From Leisingera sp. M658 (GTDB taxonomy: Bacteria > Pseudomonadota > Alphaproteobacteria > Rhodobacterales > Rhodobacteraceae): a DNA stretch of 64,000 nt. The stretch lies in contig NZ_CP083546.1 of the NCBI RefSeq assembly GCF_025144145.1, positions 1,070,501 to 1,134,500 on the forward strand. The letters run 5' to 3'. Under the pieces are notes generated by a model. The model did not search any database. It was not told where the DNA came from and worked only from the letters and a program-made list of their open reading frames with translations. The position numbers and the translations under genes are program-made. The first letter of the stretch is position 1. Every line of letters begins with the position of its first letter. Positions 26,940-36,535 of this stretch are shown here, piece by piece.

Positions 26940-27772
26940 TCCGCGCGGGCGCCCTGCTGCTGGCAACGATGCTTGGCGGTGCCGCGCTGGCCGCTGCACC
27001 GGAAACCTCGCTTGCGCCGCCTGCGCGCCCGCAGGCGGATGCGGGCTTAACTGATGCGGTCTTAGAGGTAGCTGGCATAGTCAATTCGCCGGAATTACGC
27101 CCGGTTTCGCGCCCGCAATCGGAACAGATCCTGGCGGCAGCAGCCCGCCCCGCAGATCTGCCGCTGCTGGGGCCGGGATCATCTCTGCTGCCTTTTGCAC
27201 GGCCGGACAGCCTGGCAGAGAAGGTGCTGTTCAAGCGCCGCAAGCGGCGCAAGGGATCGGTCTGCGGCGATATTGATATCCAGGGCGACAGCGTTGGCCA
27301 CGTCTCGGGCACGCTGCCCGGCTGCGGCGCCAAGGATGCGGTGCGGGTGCGCGAAATTGCCGGGGTGCGGCTCAGCCAGGCCTCGCTGATGACCTGCAAC
27401 ACCGCGCGGGCGCTGAAAACCTGGATCAACCGCGAGGTCGAAACCGCCTTTGGCCGCCGTAACAAGGTGGTCTCCCTGCGCGTTGCCGCGCATTATGCGT
27501 GCCGAACCCGCAACAACCGCCCCGGAGCCAAGATTTCGGAACATGGCAAAGGACGGGCCATCGATATCTCCGGTTTCACCCTGGCCAGCGGCGAGACGGT
27601 GACGGTGCTGAAAGGCTGGCAGAACCGCAAGACCCGCAAGACGCTGAAAAAGCTCTGGCGCGCAGCCTGCGGACCCTTCGGCACCGTTCTGGGGCCGGAA
27701 GCCGACCGCTATCACCGCGACCATTTCCACCTGGATGTCGCGCGCCACCGCGGCGGTTCGTATTGCCGCTAG
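26936..27772 (+). CDS. Secreted extensin-like C-terminal domain protein
   Basis: A 278-aa exported protein. The signal peptide ([20 protein letters not shown]) is followed by a Pro/Ala-rich low-complexity stretch to about residue 90 and an extensin-like C-terminal domain (PF06904 type) with GVRLSQASLMTCNTARALKT, AAHYACRTRNN, ISEHGKGRAIDISGF and HRDHFHLDVARH. The His and Asp pattern resembles D-Ala-D-Ala carboxypeptidase/LAS peptidases, so a cell-wall role is plausible. Four or more cysteines suggest disulfides. ATGA overlap with tyrA indicates co-expression without an obvious functional link. Confidence 0.85.
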   Translation: MIRAGALLLATMLGGAALAAAPETSLAPPARPQADAGLTDAVLEVAGIVNSPELRPVSRPQSEQILAAAARPADLPLLGPGSSLLPFARPDSLAEKVLFKRRKRRKGSVCGDIDIQGDSVGHVSGTLPGCGAKDAVRVREIAGVRLSQASLMTCNTARALKTWINREVETAFGRRNKVVSLRVAAHYACRTRNNRPGAKISEHGKGRAIDISGFTLASGETVTVLKGWQNRKTRKTLKKLWRAACGPFGTVLGPEADRYHRDHFHLDVARHRGGSYCR

Positions 27773-27932
27773 CGGTGTGCTCCCGCGCCTGAAAGTGCCC
27801 AGGGGCACATTACAGCCTTGGGCCGGGCGCGCTGCGCGCGCAAAAAAGTCTTGCTGAGAAACGCTTCAGGGGCTGGTTTTCCCTTTGCCTGTAGTTGGCC
27901 AACGGCGCGGCCCGTGACAGGCGGATCCGCGG

Positions 27933-28931
27933 TCAGCGGATGATCAGCCGCGGGGCGCGGCCCAGGGGCAGGGGGCCAAGTGTCACATAGCCGCCGGAGA
28001 ACCCTAGCGTGATGTCCAGGTTCCGCGGGTTACCGCTTGTTTCTGCCAGGAGGCTCAGCACCCGCTCGACAGAGCTGCGCAGGCTGGGAGGCAGCGCGCC
28101 GCTGCGTTCCGCCATCAGCACCAGCCCGCGCCAGTTTTCCGCCTGCAGCGTAATCCCGCCCTCCGGCAGGCCCTGCGCATCCAATGTCAGCGTCCCGGTG
28201 GCCTTCAGCCGCAGATCGCCCCAGCGGGCTTCGGCCAGTTTCAGATAGATCCGGCGCGGCTGCGGCCGCTGCTGTTCCAGTGCGGCCCGGTCCCAGGGGG
28301 CGTCAAACTCAACCGTCAGCTCCAATGCCAGCGTGTCAAACCGTTCCGGCAGCGCCGAACTGGCCGCCAGCAGCCGCCGCCAGGCGGCGCGGGGGGCAAA
28401 CTCAGCGGCTTCAGCCGTAATCCGGTAGATCGCAGGCCTGTCAGACTGCACCATGCGCAGGTCCAGTGACGCGCCGCTCAGCACCGCCTCGCCGCTTCTG
28501 GCGATCTGCCACGGGGCCGAGATCAGCGCCAGTTCCTCCATTTCCAGCGCCGCACCCGGTGCCAGATGCAGGCTGGCTTGCAGGCCCTGGGCCGTGATCA
28601 CCGCGGTCTGGTCGAAATAGGATAGCCGCTGGGCCGAGGCAGGGAAGTGCAGGTCCAGCTTGCCCGGCCAGACAGCAGGGCTTGCCAGATCCAGCCAGTC
28701 CGCCCGCCAGGCGGTGCCGGTGCCGGGATCAGCCAGCGCCGGGCGGCTGATCCGGGTCATATGGCGGATAGGGTAGCCGCTGGTTTCAAGTGCAGAAAAT
28801 TCCGCCTGCCAGCCCCGCCGCTCTTGCTCGGCAAACCAGGCCGCGATGCCGCTGCGCAGCCCCCAGGCCGCCGCCGCCCAATACAGGCTCCACACCATCA
28901 GGGCGGCAATCAGCAGTTTTGCCAGGCGCAT
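27933..28931 (-). CDS. DUF2125 domain protein
   Basis: A 332-aa protein with one N-terminal membrane helix (LLIAALMVWSLYWAAAAWGL) and a periplasmic remainder, matching the DUF2125 family common in alphaproteobacteria. Repeating beta-strand segments (for example ITAQGLQASLHLAPG, LKATGTLTLDAQGLPEGGIT) suggest an AsmA-like or lipid-transfer-like beta fold, which is inference. Starts are ATG with TGGC upstream, no strong ribosome site. It is divergent from the cyclotransferase gene, 67 bp between their starts. Function unknown. Confidence 0.85.
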   Translation of the reverse strand: MRLAKLLIAALMVWSLYWAAAAWGLRSGIAAWFAEQERRGWQAEFSALETSGYPIRHMTRISRPALADPGTGTAWRADWLDLASPAVWPGKLDLHFPASAQRLSYFDQTAVITAQGLQASLHLAPGAALEMEELALISAPWQIARSGEAVLSGASLDLRMVQSDRPAIYRITAEAAEFAPRAAWRRLLAASSALPERFDTLALELTVEFDAPWDRAALEQQRPQPRRIYLKLAEARWGDLRLKATGTLTLDAQGLPEGGITLQAENWRGLVLMAERSGALPPSLRSSVERVLSLLAETSGNPRNLDITLGFSGGYVTLGPLPLGRAPRLIIR

Positions 28932-28998
28932 CGGTTAGCCTCTTTTGTCCGGATCAGGATTGCTGTTTATAGAGGGGGAGCAGAAAGGGCCAGACAAC

Positions 28999-29529
28999 AT
29001 GACCATGTGGGTTTTCGGATACGGATCGCTTCTTTGGAACCCCGGCTTCCCGGTGGCGCGGCGCGAGGTGGCGGTGCTGCATGGCTATGCGCGGTCGTTT
29101 TGCATGACCTCGATCCATCACCGCGGCACCGAGGACCACCCGGGTCTGGTGCTGGCGCTGGACGAAACCGAAGGGGCCAACTGCAAAGGGCTGGCGCTGT
29201 CGGTCGAAGCCGGCCACGAGGAGCAGACGCTGGCAGAGCTGCGCGAGCGCGAGCTGATTTCCTCTGCCTACTTGGAGCGTGACCTGGAAGTGGAACTGAC
29301 GGACGGCAGCCTTGTCACCGCCGTCACCTATGTGATCGACCCGCATCATGTGCAATATTGCGGCGGTCTTAGCCTGGAAAAACAGGCGCAGATGATCGCT
29401 CATGCGGTGGGCGGGCGCGGACCCAACACCGAATACCTCTATAACACTGCTGAGCATCTGGCGGAGATCGGCCTGCATGACAGCGACTTGGACTGGCTGG
29501 CGGGCCGGGTGCGGGACATCACCGCATAA
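28999..29529 (+). CDS. Gamma-glutamylcyclotransferase (ChaC-like)
   Basis: A 176-aa ChaC-type gamma-glutamylcyclotransferase, which degrades glutathione to 5-oxoproline and Cys-Gly. The signature VFGYGSLLWNPGF is at the N-terminus (residues 4-16), and the catalytic Glu is expected in the RERELISSAYLE segment near residue 90. C-terminal YLYNTAEHLAEIGLHD is typical. ATG at 28999 or 29005 both fit; a purine-rich GGGGGAGCAGAAAGGG lies upstream. The gene stands alone. Confidence 0.9.
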   Translation: MTMWVFGYGSLLWNPGFPVARREVAVLHGYARSFCMTSIHHRGTEDHPGLVLALDETEGANCKGLALSVEAGHEEQTLAELRERELISSAYLERDLEVELTDGSLVTAVTYVIDPHHVQYCGGLSLEKQAQMIAHAVGGRGPNTEYLYNTAEHLAEIGLHDSDLDWLAGRVRDITA

Positions 29530-29606
29530 AGCCTTGGCGCTTTTGACACTTTGCTTATAGGCTGCGAACCAAATAAGAGCAGTCAACGTGTCAGGAGCCA
29601 ACCAAT

Positions 29607-30797
29607 ATGGCGCAGCCAGACCGCAAAACCCGGCCGCAGTTTTCCCAGCCGGTGCGGCAGATCATCATGATGCTGATCGCATTGGGGCTGTCAGCCTTTG
29701 GCGCCTTTGTCGCCTTGCCGCGGGTGCTGCCGGTGTTCGAGGCCAACCCATGGCTGAACGGCTTTATCGTCTTTGTCTTTGTGATCGGGGTGCTGGCCTG
29801 TTTCTGGCAGGTTGTGCAGCTCATCGGTTCGGTGCGCTGGATTGAACGCTTTGCATTCGGCGACACCTCGGATGAGCGCCGGACGCCGTCAATGCTGGCG
29901 CCCTTGGCCTCGCTGCTGCGCTCGCGCGGGGCGCGGATGCAGCTGGGATCGGCCTCGACACAGTCCATTCTGGACTCTGTCGCCAACCGTATAGATGAAG
30001 ACCGGGAAATTACCCGGTATATCGTCAACCTGCTGATTTTCCTTGGCCTTCTGGGCACGTTCTATGGTCTGGCCACCACGGTTCCTGCCGTGGTCGATAC
30101 CATCCGCAGCCTGGCCCCGCAGGAAGGCGAAGAGGGGTTGTCTGTCTTTAATCGCCTGATGACGGGCCTTGAGGCGCAGCTGGGCGGCATGGGTGTCGCC
30201 TTTGCCTCATCCCTGCTTGGCCTGGCCGGCTCGCTGATCGTCGGCCTGCTGGAACTGTTTGCGGGCCATGGCCAAAACCGGTTCTACCGCGAGCTGGAGG
30301 AATGGTTGTCTTCGATCACCCGGGTCAGCTTCTCCTCGGGCGAGGATGGTGCCGGCGACAGCGGTGTCGTCTCCCAAGTGCTCGACAACATGGCCGAGCA
30401 GATGGACGCGCTGCAGATGATGTTTGCCGAAACCTCCGAAGGCCGCGCCGCGGTGGATCAAAAACTGGGCGATCTGGTGGAAACCATTCAGGAGATGAAC
30501 CGCCGCCAGGAGCAGACCGGCACCGTCACCGCAGCACTTGACCGGGTGGCCGTCGGGCAGGAAGCCCTGACCGAGATCCTGCGCGCCCATAGCGAACAGG
30601 GCGGTATCGACGCCGAAAGCCGGATGCGGCTGCGCTCGATCGACGTGCAGATGCTGCGCATTCTCGAGGAAATCTCGGCCGGCCGCCAGGAAAGCCTGAG
30701 CGAGCTGCGCAAGGACATCGACCTGTTGGTCAGGGCCTTCGCCCGCCCGCGCGGCTTGTCCCGCGGCGGTGGTGCGGGCCGGGACGCGGGGGAATAA
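29607..30797 (+). CDS. ExbB/MotA/TolQ-like inner-membrane protein
   Basis: A 396-aa membrane protein. Hydrophobic helices lie at about 17-40, 48-72, 132-155 and 185-215, with a cytoplasmic segment between helices 2 and 3 and a soluble, helical C-terminal tail. The helix 3-4 region (NLLIFLGLLGTFYGLATTVP and GGMGVAFASSLLGLAGSLIV) is the MotA/TolQ/ExbB proton-channel core. It is followed after 3 bp by a MotB-like OmpA protein with the expected membrane aspartate, so the two form a proton-driven motor-type complex. The target is not known; neither flagellar nor TonB/Tol genes are near. The Thr/Ser pair in the channel helices was not mapped. Confidence 0.85.
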   Translation: MAQPDRKTRPQFSQPVRQIIMMLIALGLSAFGAFVALPRVLPVFEANPWLNGFIVFVFVIGVLACFWQVVQLIGSVRWIERFAFGDTSDERRTPSMLAPLASLLRSRGARMQLGSASTQSILDSVANRIDEDREITRYIVNLLIFLGLLGTFYGLATTVPAVVDTIRSLAPQEGEEGLSVFNRLMTGLEAQLGGMGVAFASSLLGLAGSLIVGLLELFAGHGQNRFYRELEEWLSSITRVSFSSGEDGAGDSGVVSQVLDNMAEQMDALQMMFAETSEGRAAVDQKLGDLVETIQEMNRRQEQTGTVTAALDRVAVGQEALTEILRAHSEQGGIDAESRMRLRSIDVQMLRILEEISAGRQESLSELRKDIDLLVRAFARPRGLSRGGGAGRDAGE

Positions 30798-30800
30798 CCG

Positions 30801-32642
30801 ATGGCTCTTTCCCGGCGCACAGGGCAGCGGTTCCAGGCCTCGATCTGGCCGGGGTTTGTCGATGCGATGACCGGGCTTCTCTTGGTGCTGATGTTTGTTC
30901 TGACCATCTTTATGGTGGTGCAATTTGTCCTGCGCGAGACGATTACCGGCCAGGAAAGCCAGCTGGATGAGCTGTCTGCCGAGGTGAGCGCGCTGGCCTC
31001 AGCCCTGGGGCTGGAGGAGCGCGAGAACAATCAGCTGAACGCCCGGCTTGGGGCGCTGACGTCAACCCTAAATACTGCAGAACAGGATCTGGACCAGGCG
31101 CGCAGCCTGATCACCTCCCTGACTGCGGACCGTGACCGGCAGGCAGGTGAACTGGCCGCAGCCGCCAGCCGGATCACCAGTTTTGAGGCACAGGTGGCGG
31201 CCCTGATCGCCAGCCGCGACGCCGCCCGGACGCGGGTCGCGGATCTGAGCGCCGAACGCGCAGACCTGGAGGCTGCGCGCGCAGAACTGCTGAGCGAACA
31301 GGAGGCACTGAACCTGGCCCTGTCGCAAGCCCGCGGCGAGATTGATCTGCAGGCGGAGGCCGCCCGGTTGGCGGCGGCACAGCGCGAAGCGATGGAAGCA
31401 CTGATCGCCAGCCTTGAGTCCGAGGGCAGCGAGCAAACAACCCGGATTTCCGAATTGCAGGACCGGCTGGGCGCTGAAGAAGCCGCCCGTCTGGTTGAGG
31501 CCGCTGCCGCCGAAGCCCTGCGGGACCGGCTGCAGAATGCCGACGCCGAACTCACCGCAATGACATTGGCCTTGGAGGCGCAACGCCAGGAGGCGGAGGA
31601 TACGCTGACCCTGCTGGCCGCCGCTGAAACCGCCAGGACACAGCTGGACGCGCAGCTGTCTGAACTGGAGACCGCCCGCGCCGGATCTGATGCAGAGGCT
31701 GGAAAGCTGGCGGCAGAACTGGCCGAAGCCAAGGCCGCTTTGGCTGCTGCAGAGATCCAAGCCGGGGAGCTGGACATTCTGCGTCAGCGGTTGCTTGCGG
31801 CAGTCACCGCACAGCAGAGAGCAGAGGGCAGCGCCACTGAGCAATTGAGCCTGGCTGAAGAACGCGCAGCCCTATTGGCGCAGGCGCGTTCGGCCTTGTC
31901 TGAGGAACAGGCCATTTCCGAAGAGGCCCGCCGTGAAACCGCGCTGCTGAACCAGCAGGTGGCGGCCCTGCGCGAACAGCTGGGCGGCCTGCAAGCCATT
32001 CTGGACGACTATCAGGGCCGGGATGCCGCCCAGCAGGTGCAGTTGCAGAACCTGGGCCAGGATCTGAACGCTGCACTGGCCCGTGCCGCCTCGGAAGAAC
32101 GCAAGCGGCGGCTGCTGGAAGAGCAGGAGCGCAAGCGGCTGGCAGCCGAAGCCGCGGCCCTTGCCAGCAAGGCGCAGGATCTGGAACGTTACCGTTCGGA
32201 GTTCTTTGGCCGGTTGCGGGATTTGCTGGGCACCCAGGAGGGTGTGCGCATTCAGGGCGACCGCTTTGTCTTTGCCTCAGAGGTGCTGTTTGCACCGGGC
32301 AGCGCCACCCTTTCACCTGCGGGGCGGGTCGAAATTGCCAAGGTGGTTTCAATTCTGCAAAGCGTCGTGGCAGCGATCCCGCAGGAGATTAACTGGATCA
32401 TCCGGGTGGATGGCCATACCGACACTTCGCCGTTGCTGGGACATCCCAAATTCATTGACAATTGGGAGCTTAGCCAGGGCCGGGCGCTTTCGGTGGTGCG
32501 TTACATGGTCGAAGCGCTTGGGGTGCCGCCGTCGCGGCTGGCGGCCAATGGGTTTGGTGAATATCAGCCGGTGAACCCGGCGGACACAGCCCAAGCGCGC
32601 GCCCAGAACCGGCGGATTGAACTGAAGTTCACTGAAAAATAG
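30801..32642 (+). CDS. MotB/OmpA-like protein with long coiled-coil stalk
   Basis: A 613-aa partner of the preceding ExbB-like gene. A single membrane helix near residues 18-45 (WPGFVDAMTGLLLVLMFVL) holds Asp21 at the position of the MotB proton-carrying Asp. Residues about 50-470 are an uninterrupted Ala/Glu/Gln/Leu-rich heptad stalk with no break longer than a few residues. The C-terminal part, about 490-613, is OmpA-like (VLFAPGSATLSPAGR, RVDGHTDTSP, NGFGEYQPVNP, AQARAQNRRIELKF) and should bind peptidoglycan. The stalk is several times longer than in MotB or TolR, which could let it span the periplasm. Begins 3 bp after the upstream stop. Confidence 0.88.
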   Translation: MALSRRTGQRFQASIWPGFVDAMTGLLLVLMFVLTIFMVVQFVLRETITGQESQLDELSAEVSALASALGLEERENNQLNARLGALTSTLNTAEQDLDQARSLITSLTADRDRQAGELAAAASRITSFEAQVAALIASRDAARTRVADLSAERADLEAARAELLSEQEALNLALSQARGEIDLQAEAARLAAAQREAMEALIASLESEGSEQTTRISELQDRLGAEEAARLVEAAAAEALRDRLQNADAELTAMTLALEAQRQEAEDTLTLLAAAETARTQLDAQLSELETARAGSDAEAGKLAAELAEAKAALAAAEIQAGELDILRQRLLAAVTAQQRAEGSATEQLSLAEERAALLAQARSALSEEQAISEEARRETALLNQQVAALREQLGGLQAILDDYQGRDAAQQVQLQNLGQDLNAALARAASEERKRRLLEEQERKRLAAEAAALASKAQDLERYRSEFFGRLRDLLGTQEGVRIQGDRFVFASEVLFAPGSATLSPAGRVEIAKVVSILQSVVAAIPQEINWIIRVDGHTDTSPLLGHPKFIDNWELSQGRALSVVRYMVEALGVPPSRLAANGFGEYQPVNPADTAQARAQNRRIELKFTEK

Positions 32643-33044
32643 GCGAATACGCAGTTGATGAGGAGGAGTACGTGCTGCGCCAGGTGCAGTCGGCAAGCTG
32701 TGCGTTTTGCCGGCCTTTCGGTGGCCTGCAGGGTGCAACCCGCTTCACTAATGGAGACAAGCTACTAGTTACGCACGGGTTGCGGCCCCGCCGGGCAGCA
32801 GGGCCCCCTTAAATCTATTGCAAATTCGGGAGTTATCAAATCCCGGCGCCGGAAAATGCAGCACACATGCCGTCGCAGGATCCGCAGGCGACACCTCCCG
32901 CCCGGCCCTGGCCGCCCAAGGGCAACCGTGCCCGTTGGGCCCGGCAGCGGCCAGGGCTTGTGCCCCAGCCGCTGCCGCCGCGTAACTGGAGATGGCCTGA
33001 TACTTTGAACCCGGTCACCATGAATCGAAAAACTGTAAGGCGGG
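32643..33044. other. 402-bp spacer with no convincing gene; large stem-loop
   Basis: Short open frames here lack start signals and family resemblance. The spacer holds the 8-bp inverted repeat GCAACCCG (32735-32742) / CGGGTTGC (32776-32783) with a 33-base loop, then a GC-rich hairpin-forming run GGCCCCGCCGGGCAGCAGGG. A small RNA or a decayed gene are both possible. Confidence 0.4.
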
Positions 33045-34034
33045 TTACTGGGAGGCGGGGTCTTCCGGCGATGCGATCACCATGCTGCGGGTAAAGCTGT
33101 CAACCTGCCGGCCGTCCCGCAACAGGCGGGCCGTGCCGGTATAGGTGCCTTCCGGCCATTGCCCGCCGCGCAGGCGGCGGCCGGCAGCGCGGAAAAACTG
33201 GGCCTGATTTTTGTTCAGCCCTTCGCTGTGGGAGATAAGTTCACCGCCGGGGCCTGTCACCGTCAGCTCAAGCTGGTCGCCTGCCAGACCGCCAAACGCG
33301 TAGGCCCAAAATACAAACGCAGGCGCATCTGCAGCCAGCGGTGCGGCGTCCGCGGTGCCCGCCTTGATCGCACTGTATTCAGGGACTGCCGCGCTGAAAC
33401 CGGCCCCCAGCACACCGCCCGGCTGATAGGCCGGCGGATCCGCCCAGAGTGTCTTACCGGCAGGGGTGCCGCAGCTTTCAAGGCTTTCCGGCGCAAAAGG
33501 ATCCACCACCGCGCCATCCTTGCGCACAGACAAATGCAGGTGCGGGAACTGGGTCTTGCCGGAAAGCCCGGCCTCGCCCAGGATATCGCCGGGCTTGACC
33601 TTCATGCCGCTTTCCACCCGGAGCGAGCCGCGCTTCATGTGGCAGTACTGGGTTTCCCATCCGTTGCCGTGGCGCAGGACCACCCCATTGCCGCATTCCT
33701 TACCGTCGATCTCTGCGGCATTATCATCGATGGCATATTGGTCCGCCATGCCGTTGCGGGTTCCAAGGACAATACCGCCCGCCGCGGCACGCACCGCGAC
33801 GCCGGCCTGCATGTCCGTCAAATAGGGCAGGGCGATATCCGTTCCCTTGTGGCCATCATAACTCAGCGTGCCGCAGGTGAAATCCGTGGCACCGGGACCG
33901 GGATCGTGGTCGACGAACTGCTGAATGTGGCAGGTGTCGCCCAGGGTACAGTCCAGCGGGAACTGCAAAAGAAAATCGCCCGCCGCGGCGGGCGCGGCGA
34001 GCGATATTGCGGTTATCAGCGCGGCAGCGCGCAT
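33045..34034 (-). CDS. Secreted M23 family metallopeptidase
   Basis: A 329-aa exported LytM/M23-type zinc peptidase. The signal peptide ([19 protein letters not shown]) is followed by the peptidase domain at about residues 55-190. Zinc ligands and active site are HKGTD (His62/Asp66 pattern) and the HxH in FPHLHLSVRKDG near residue 168; NGWETQYCHMKRGSLRV is another family block. The C-terminal 130 residues are a beta-rich domain. It likely cuts peptidoglycan cross-links or is a regulator of amidases. It overlaps the clpA stop by 1 bp (ATGA), which is unusual company and may be only positional. Confidence 0.88.
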   Translation of the reverse strand: MRAAALITAISLAAPAAAGDFLLQFPLDCTLGDTCHIQQFVDHDPGPGATDFTCGTLSYDGHKGTDIALPYLTDMQAGVAVRAAAGGIVLGTRNGMADQYAIDDNAAEIDGKECGNGVVLRHGNGWETQYCHMKRGSLRVESGMKVKPGDILGEAGLSGKTQFPHLHLSVRKDGAVVDPFAPESLESCGTPAGKTLWADPPAYQPGGVLGAGFSAAVPEYSAIKAGTADAAPLAADAPAFVFWAYAFGGLAGDQLELTVTGPGGELISHSEGLNKNQAQFFRAAGRRLRGGQWPEGTYTGTARLLRDGRQVDSFTRSMVIASPEDPASQ

Positions 34035-36358
34035 CAGTCTGCTGTCAGCAGCGGCGGCTTGTCGCCGGAAATCCGCGGCTTGCTTGGCCCTTCCAAGCGC
34101 AGCTCCAGTTTGCCGTCCTTGATCCCGACCTTGACGATACCGCCTTTGGTCAGCTTGCCGAACAACAGTTCTTCGGCCAGCGGCTTTTTGATGTGCTCCT
34201 GGATCACCCGGCCCAGAGGACGCGCGCCCATCCGGTCGTCATAGCCCTTGTCGGCCAGCCATTCCGCCGCCTTGCGGGTCAGCTCGATCGAGACATTGCG
34301 GTCCATCAGCTGGGCTTCCAGCTGCAGCACGAATTTCTCGACCACCTGCAGGATCACCTCTTTGCCGAGCGGCGCGAAGGAGATCACCGCATCCAAGCGG
34401 TTGCGGAATTCCGGCGTGAAGGTGCGCTCGATCGCGGCCGTGTCTTCACCCTCGCGGCGGTCGCGGCCAAAGCCGATAGCGGCCTTTGCCTGCTCTGACG
34501 CGCCGGCGTTGGAGGTCATGATCAGCACCACGTTGCGGAAATTCACCGTGCGGCCGTTGTGGTCGGTCAGCTGGCCGTTGTCCATCACCTGCAAGAGGAT
34601 GTTGTAGACATCCGGATGCGCCTTTTCCATCTCGTCAAGCAGCAGCACGCAGTGCGGGTGCTGGTCGACGCCATCGGTCAACAGGCCGCCCTGGTCAAAG
34701 CCGACATAGCCCGGAGGCGCGCCGATCAGGCGGGAGACCGCGTGTTTCTCCATGTATTCGGACATGTCAAACCGCAGCAGTTCCACCCCAAGCGTATCCG
34801 CCAGCTGTTTCGCCACCTCGGTCTTGCCGACGCCGGTGGGGCCAGCAAACAGGTAGTTGCCAATGGGTTTTTCCGGCTCCCGCAGGCCTGCACGGGCCAG
34901 TTTGATTGCACTGGACAGGGCAGTAATGGCATCGTCCTGGCCGAAGACCACGCGTTTCAGCGATTTCTCCAGGTCTTTCAACACTTCGGCATCGTCTTTC
35001 GACACGCTTTTCGGCGGGATGCGGGCGATCTTGGCAACCACGGCCTCGATCTCCTTGACACCGATAGTCTTGCGGCGCTTGGATTCAATCACCAAATGCT
35101 GCGCGGCGCCGGCCTCGTCAATCACGTCGATGGCCTTGTCAGGCAGCTTGCGGTCGTTGATGTAACGGGCTGACAGCTCGACCGCGGTCTTGATGGCGTC
35201 ACCGGTGAACTTGATGCCGTGATGTTCCTCAAAATAGGGTTTCAGTCCCTTCAGGATCTCGATGGAATCTTCCACCGTCGGCTCGTTCACGTCGATTTTC
35301 TGGAACCGGCGGGCCAGCGCGCGGTCCTTCTCGAAATGCTGGCGGAACTCCTTGTACGTCGTGGAGCCCATGGTGCGCAGCTTGCCGCCTTGCAGCGCGG
35401 GTTTCAGCAGGTTGGAGGCATCCATGGCGCCGCCAGAGGTTGCTCCGGCCCCGATCACGGTGTGGATTTCGTCGATGAACAGCACCGCGTCCGGGTGGTC
35501 TTCCAGCTCGGTGACCACGGCCTTCAGACGTTCCTCAAAATCACCGCGGTAGCGGGTTCCGGCCAGCAGCGCGCCCATGTCGAGCGAATAAATGGTGGTC
35601 TGTGACAGGATCTCCGGGGTTTCACCGGACACGATCCTGCGCGCAAGCCCCTCGGCAATTGCGGTTTTGCCAACGCCGGGGTCGCCCACCAAGAGCGGGT
35701 TGTTCTTGCGGCGGCGGCACAGCACCTGGATGCAGCGCTCCACCTCATGGTCGCGGCCGATCAGCGGGTCGATCTCGCCCTCGCGGGATCTGGCATTGAG
35801 GTCCACGCAGTATTTCGCCAGTGCGCTTTCCTTCTTTTCGCCCTCAGGGGCGGCCGTGATACTGTCTTCTTCCTGCTCGGTTGCGCCGGTGACCGGGCGG
35901 GGTTCCCCAAAGGCCGGGTCCTTGGCCACGCCATGGGCGATAAAGTTTACCGCGTCATAGCGGGTCATTTCCTGATCCTGCAGGAAATAGGCCGCGTCGC
36001 TTTCGCGTTCCGCAAAGATCGCCACCAGCACATTGGCGCCTGTCACTTCGGTGCGGCCCGAGCTTTGCACATGGATTGCGGCCCGTTGAATGACCCGCTG
36101 GAAGGCGGCGGTCGGCACCGCCTCGGATCCGTCGATGTCGGTGACCAGATTGGCAAGATCCTCATCCACGAACTCCACCAGCGAGGATCGCAATTCGGTC
36201 AGATCGACACTGCAGGCGCGCATCACACGGGCCGCGTCGGGCTCGTCGATCAGGGCCAGAAGCAGATGTTCCAGGGTTGCGAATTCATGACGGCGTTCAT
36301 TCGCCAGCGCCAGCGCTGCGTGAATGGCCTGTTCCAGGGTGCTCGAGAATGAAGGCAC
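34034..36358 (-). CDS. clpA: ATP-dependent Clp protease ATP-binding subunit ClpA
   Basis: A 774-aa AAA+ unfoldase of the ClpAP protease. The N-terminal Clp repeat domain ([19 protein letters not shown]) spans about residues 1-145. AAA module D1 has Walker [14 protein letters not shown] near residue 220 and Walker [14 protein letters not shown]2 has [13 protein letters not shown] near residue 505 and [15 protein letters not shown]2 lacks the long ClpB coiled coil, and the IGF/IGL loop GFGRDRREG is present near residue 625, supporting ClpP interaction. clpS was not seen next to it in the window. Confidence 0.95.
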   Translation of the reverse strand: MPSFSSTLEQAIHAALALANERRHEFATLEHLLLALIDEPDAARVMRACSVDLTELRSSLVEFVDEDLANLVTDIDGSEAVPTAAFQRVIQRAAIHVQSSGRTEVTGANVLVAIFAERESDAAYFLQDQEMTRYDAVNFIAHGVAKDPAFGEPRPVTGATEQEEDSITAAPEGEKKESALAKYCVDLNARSREGEIDPLIGRDHEVERCIQVLCRRRKNNPLLVGDPGVGKTAIAEGLARRIVSGETPEILSQTTIYSLDMGALLAGTRYRGDFEERLKAVVTELEDHPDAVLFIDEIHTVIGAGATSGGAMDASNLLKPALQGGKLRTMGSTTYKEFRQHFEKDRALARRFQKIDVNEPTVEDSIEILKGLKPYFEEHHGIKFTGDAIKTAVELSARYINDRKLPDKAIDVIDEAGAAQHLVIESKRRKTIGVKEIEAVVAKIARIPPKSVSKDDAEVLKDLEKSLKRVVFGQDDAITALSSAIKLARAGLREPEKPIGNYLFAGPTGVGKTEVAKQLADTLGVELLRFDMSEYMEKHAVSRLIGAPPGYVGFDQGGLLTDGVDQHPHCVLLLDEMEKAHPDVYNILLQVMDNGQLTDHNGRTVNFRNVVLIMTSNAGASEQAKAAIGFGRDRREGEDTAAIERTFTPEFRNRLDAVISFAPLGKEVILQVVEKFVLQLEAQLMDRNVSIELTRKAAEWLADKGYDDRMGARPLGRVIQEHIKKPLAEELLFGKLTKGGIVKVGIKDGKLELRLEGPSKPRISGDKPPLLTAD

Positions 36359-36535
36359 GGGCGTGCTCCTCTGATCTTGGGTTGGCCGGATGGGGCGGTA
36401 TTAACCAACCCCGCAGTTCAACCATGTGCTTATAAGGTTAGAGTTTGGTTGATAGCGCGTCAGCTTCAAGGGCTTTTCTTCATTTTGGGGTCACAATTAT
36501 TTTCTCCCTGTTGCGCCCCGATACCCTTGATTTGG

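Noticed and set aside
27796-27850. GTGCCCAGGGGCAC and GCGCGC-TGC-GCGCGC hairpins after the extensin gene as a terminator
   Set aside because: Neither is followed by a T run on the coding strand; the A run after the second would only serve the opposite strand, where no gene ends at that position.
29607-32642. Zorya-type phage defence (ZorA/ZorB) as explanation for the motor pair
   Set aside because: No ZorC, ZorD or ZorE genes are adjacent, the long extension is in the OmpA-like partner rather than in the MotA-like one, and the neighbours are housekeeping genes.
32867-33094. A 75-codon plus-strand frame before the M23 gene
   Set aside because: Pro/Arg-rich product, no ribosome site, and it runs into the antisense of the M23 gene.
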